A stretch of DNA of 7,803 nt from Gammaproteobacteria bacterium. GTDB lineage: Bacteria > Pseudomonadota > Gammaproteobacteria > GRL18. Under the pieces are notes generated by a model, which was given only the letters and a program-made list of their open reading frames with translations, ran no database searches and was not told where the DNA came from. The position numbers were made by a program, and so were the translations under genes. The stretch spans positions 1 to 7,803 of the forward strand of contig JAGLFC010000141.1 in assembly GCA_023144715.1 (NCBI GenBank), written 5' to 3'. Positions 6,657 to 7,803 of the stretch are shown in pieces; positions within the stretch are counted from its first letter, which is position 1, and each line of letters starts with the position of its first letter.

Positions 6657-6670
6657 TAGTAATAGTAATA
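6653..6670. repeat. Tandem hexamer GTAATA x3
   Basis: Three exact consecutive copies of GTAATA. The first overlaps the right end of the 18-bp palindrome. This is short, low-complexity sequence and may be chance; it is noted because such tracts can vary in copy number. Confidence 0.5.
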
Positions 6671-6766
6671 TTTGCACTTTTTCTATTCAAGTTATTTTTC
6701 TATTGAAATAACTCAACTAAAGTATTAGTTTTATCCATATTAACATAATGAATGGATCTGATTTTG

Positions 6767-7369
6767 TTACCATTCAATGCCTTTTTGTGCTTTTATACCT
6801 TGATTAAAGGCATGTTTAACTGCTTTTATTTCACTGACGGTATCGGCACACTCAAGTAATTCTTTAGGAGCTGCTCGCCCCGTAATAATAATATTTTGTT
6901 GTATAGGGCGATTTTTTAGGGCATTTAATAATTCATCTAATTTAAGATAATGGTATTTAAACATATAGGTAATTTCATCTAGTACAATCAGGCGGCATTG
7001 CTCATCACTAAAAAAAGGCAGTGTTTGTTGCCAAATAGCTTTAGCCGCCATTTTATCTTTTGTAAAATTCTGACTATTCCAAGTAAAGTCTGTATTCATG
7101 CTCAAGCGAGTGAGTGTGTCTGTTTGTGCAAAAAAACGAGTTTCACCACAATCCCATTGACCTTTAATAAATTGTATTAAAGCACATTGATGACCGTGTC
7201 CTAAACTTCTCAACAAGGTACCTAAAGCAGAGGTGGTTTTACCCTTACCATTGCCCGTAATGACGATTAAAACACCACGCTCTATATCCGCATTATCAAT
7301 ATAAGTATCCACTATTTTCTTTTGTGTTTTCATACGTTCATTATGACGTTGAATTTTTTCAGTATTCAT
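6767..7369 (-). CDS. cobO: Corrinoid (cob(I)alamin/cobyrinic acid a,c-diamide) adenosyltransferase
   Basis: A 200-residue cytoplasmic enzyme of the CobA/CobO/BtuR family, which transfers the 5'-deoxyadenosyl group of ATP to the cobalt of reduced corrinoids. This is a late or salvage step in adenosylcobalamin synthesis. Visible family marks are an N-terminal RHNERMKTQKKIVDTYI helix, the P-loop GNGKGKTT (39-46), IQFIKGQW, the FTW element, VLDEITYMFKYHYL, ITGR, and the C-terminal ADTVSE...VKHAFNQGIKAQKGIEW. In E. coli BtuR the segment before FTW is MGTG; here it is MNTD, so two glycines are replaced. The start is placed at the ATG at 7369, which has a GAGAGAA ribosome site just before it. An in-frame GTG at 7381 would add four residues but has a poor site. 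It lies 36 bases after the Wzt-like gene and may be co-transcribed with it. No cobalamin riboswitch fits in that gap, and no other cobalamin genes are in view. Confidence 0.94.
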   Translation of the reverse strand: MNTEKIQRHNERMKTQKKIVDTYIDNADIERGVLIVITGNGKGKTTSALGTLLRSLGHGHQCALIQFIKGQWDCGETRFFAQTDTLTRLSMNTDFTWNSQNFTKDKMAAKAIWQQTLPFFSDEQCRLIVLDEITYMFKYHYLKLDELLNALKNRPIQQNIIITGRAAPKELLECADTVSEIKAVKHAFNQGIKAQKGIEW

Positions 7370-7372
7370 AGG

Positions 7373-7380
7373 TTCTCTCA
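7373..7380 (-). promoter_or_regulatory. Ribosome binding site deciding the cobO start
   Basis: The minus strand reads TGAGAGAA a few bases before the ATG at 7369. It overlaps the alternative GTG start at 7381, which itself has only A-rich sequence upstream. This favours the ATG. Confidence 0.6.
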
Positions 7381-7405
7381 CTTTTTAATACTCTATTTTT
7401 AATTT

Positions 7406-7803
7406 TTATTTGAATGAATGAGGCAAGCTTACAATTCCTAATTCATTTGAATGTTGTACGATCTCAAATTCTGCAAATCGGGGGGCTGATTCGTAAATAA
7501 AAATACATTGCTCACACATTAAATAAGCATAAAGATAATAGTTTCCTTTTAATAAATTTAACTTAGGAAAATGTAATTCGATGTAAGTGATTCCTTCTGA
7601 ATTTCGATTAATATGATAATTATCCATTAAAGTACACGCACTACTCATATTAAAATCACTTTCATCCGTGATTGTTACCGCAAAATTAGGTGCTTTTATT
7701 GAAAAATCTGATTCAAAGTTAACCTTAATGATTAAGTTTGAAAGACCACTTTGAACACACTGTTTTTGATGATTATTGAGTAATTGGTTTGGATAGGGTT
7801 CAA
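7406..7803 (-). CDS. C-terminal part of a Wzt-like polysaccharide ABC-transporter ATPase (partial)
   Basis: The frame is open from the window edge to a TAA at 7406-7408, giving 131 complete residues. A Met lies at 7648, but continuous related sequence extends upstream of it, so it is not a start. The fragment resembles the C-terminal domain of Wzt-type ATPases: an SNLIIKVNFESDFSIKAPNFAVTI segment, then ITYIELHFPKLNLLKGNYYLYAYL, YESAPRFAEFEI, and the ending LGIVSLPHSF. In the family this immunoglobulin-like beta-sandwich binds the modified non-reducing end of the O-antigen or polysaccharide chain before export through the Wzm/Wzt channel. The ATPase domain would lie outside the window, so the domain could instead be attached to another surface-polysaccharide protein. 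It is followed after 36 bases by cobO. Confidence 0.72.
   Translation of the reverse strand, partial: EPYPNQLLNNHQKQCVQSGLSNLIIKVNFESDFSIKAPNFAVTITDESDFNMSSACTLMDNYHINRNSEGITYIELHFPKLNLLKGNYYLYAYLMCEQCIFIYESAPRFAEFEIVQHSNELGIVSLPHSFK

Noticed and set aside
6690..6713. 8-bp inverted repeat (AGTTATTT/AAATAACT) as the cobO terminator
   Set aside because: The stem is AT-only apart from one pair, the loop is eight bases and no T run follows on either strand; the longer repeat at 6585-6621 is a better candidate.
6474..6766. PhoB box upstream of the Pit operon
   Set aside because: I looked for CTGTCAT-like direct repeats on both strands and found none.
6998..7180. Plus-strand open frame
   Set aside because: It is antisense to conserved cobO coding sequence.
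7370..7381. GTG at 7381 as the cobO start
   Set aside because: It has only A-rich sequence in front, while the ATG four codons later has a GAGAGAA ribosome site at proper spacing.
7370..7405. Cobalamin riboswitch upstream of cobO
   Set aside because: The gap to the upstream gene is only 36 bases, far too short for the element.
7406..7648. A stand-alone 80-residue gene starting at the Met at 7648
   Set aside because: The same frame stays open to the window edge, and the upstream residues continue the same Wzt-like beta-sandwich domain, so this Met is internal.

Overview
The window is AT-rich DNA in which every supportable gene lies on the minus strand. It reads like a gammaproteobacterial chromosome. 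The Pit phosphate transporter with its PhoU-like partner, a BtuR/CobO-type corrinoid adenosyltransferase, and a FNR-type regulatory box fit that assignment. I cannot name a genus, and the host assignment is inference only. I see no insertion sequence, tRNA, rRNA, CRISPR array or phage gene.

In transcription order (right to left) the layout is as follows. (1) 7803-7406: the 3' end of a gene whose product looks like the C-terminal polysaccharide-recognition domain of a Wzt-type O-antigen/capsule ABC-transporter ATPase; the rest lies outside the window. (2) 7369-6767: a cob(I)alamin/cobyrinate adenosyltransferase (cobO/btuR type). (3) 6766-6474: a 293-base very AT-rich spacer with a long perfect inverted repeat, an 18-bp perfect palindrome, a short tandem repeat and a near-consensus FNR-type box placed well for driving the next gene. 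(4) 6473 to beyond position 1: six tightly packed genes that look like one operon. They encode a DUF47 Pit accessory protein, a Pit phosphate transporter, an unrecognised P-loop protein, a PPP-type metallophosphatase with an extra N-terminal region, and two consecutive CNNM/CorC-type (DUF21 + CBS) membrane proteins. The last gene is cut by the window edge.

Gaps inside the operon are 63, 0, 36, 4 and -1 bases, which argues for co-transcription and partly for translational coupling. Functionally, Pit carriers move phosphate as a neutral divalent-metal phosphate complex with protons, and CNNM/CorC proteins are linked to Mg2+ (or other divalent cation) efflux. A single transcript therefore appears to pair metal-phosphate import with divalent-cation export. 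A nucleotide-binding protein and a phosphatase of unknown substrate sit between them. The most interesting items are this gene combination, the kinase-like/phosphatase pair in its middle, the possible FHA-like region on the phosphatase, and the FNR-like control site. No PhoB box was seen upstream.
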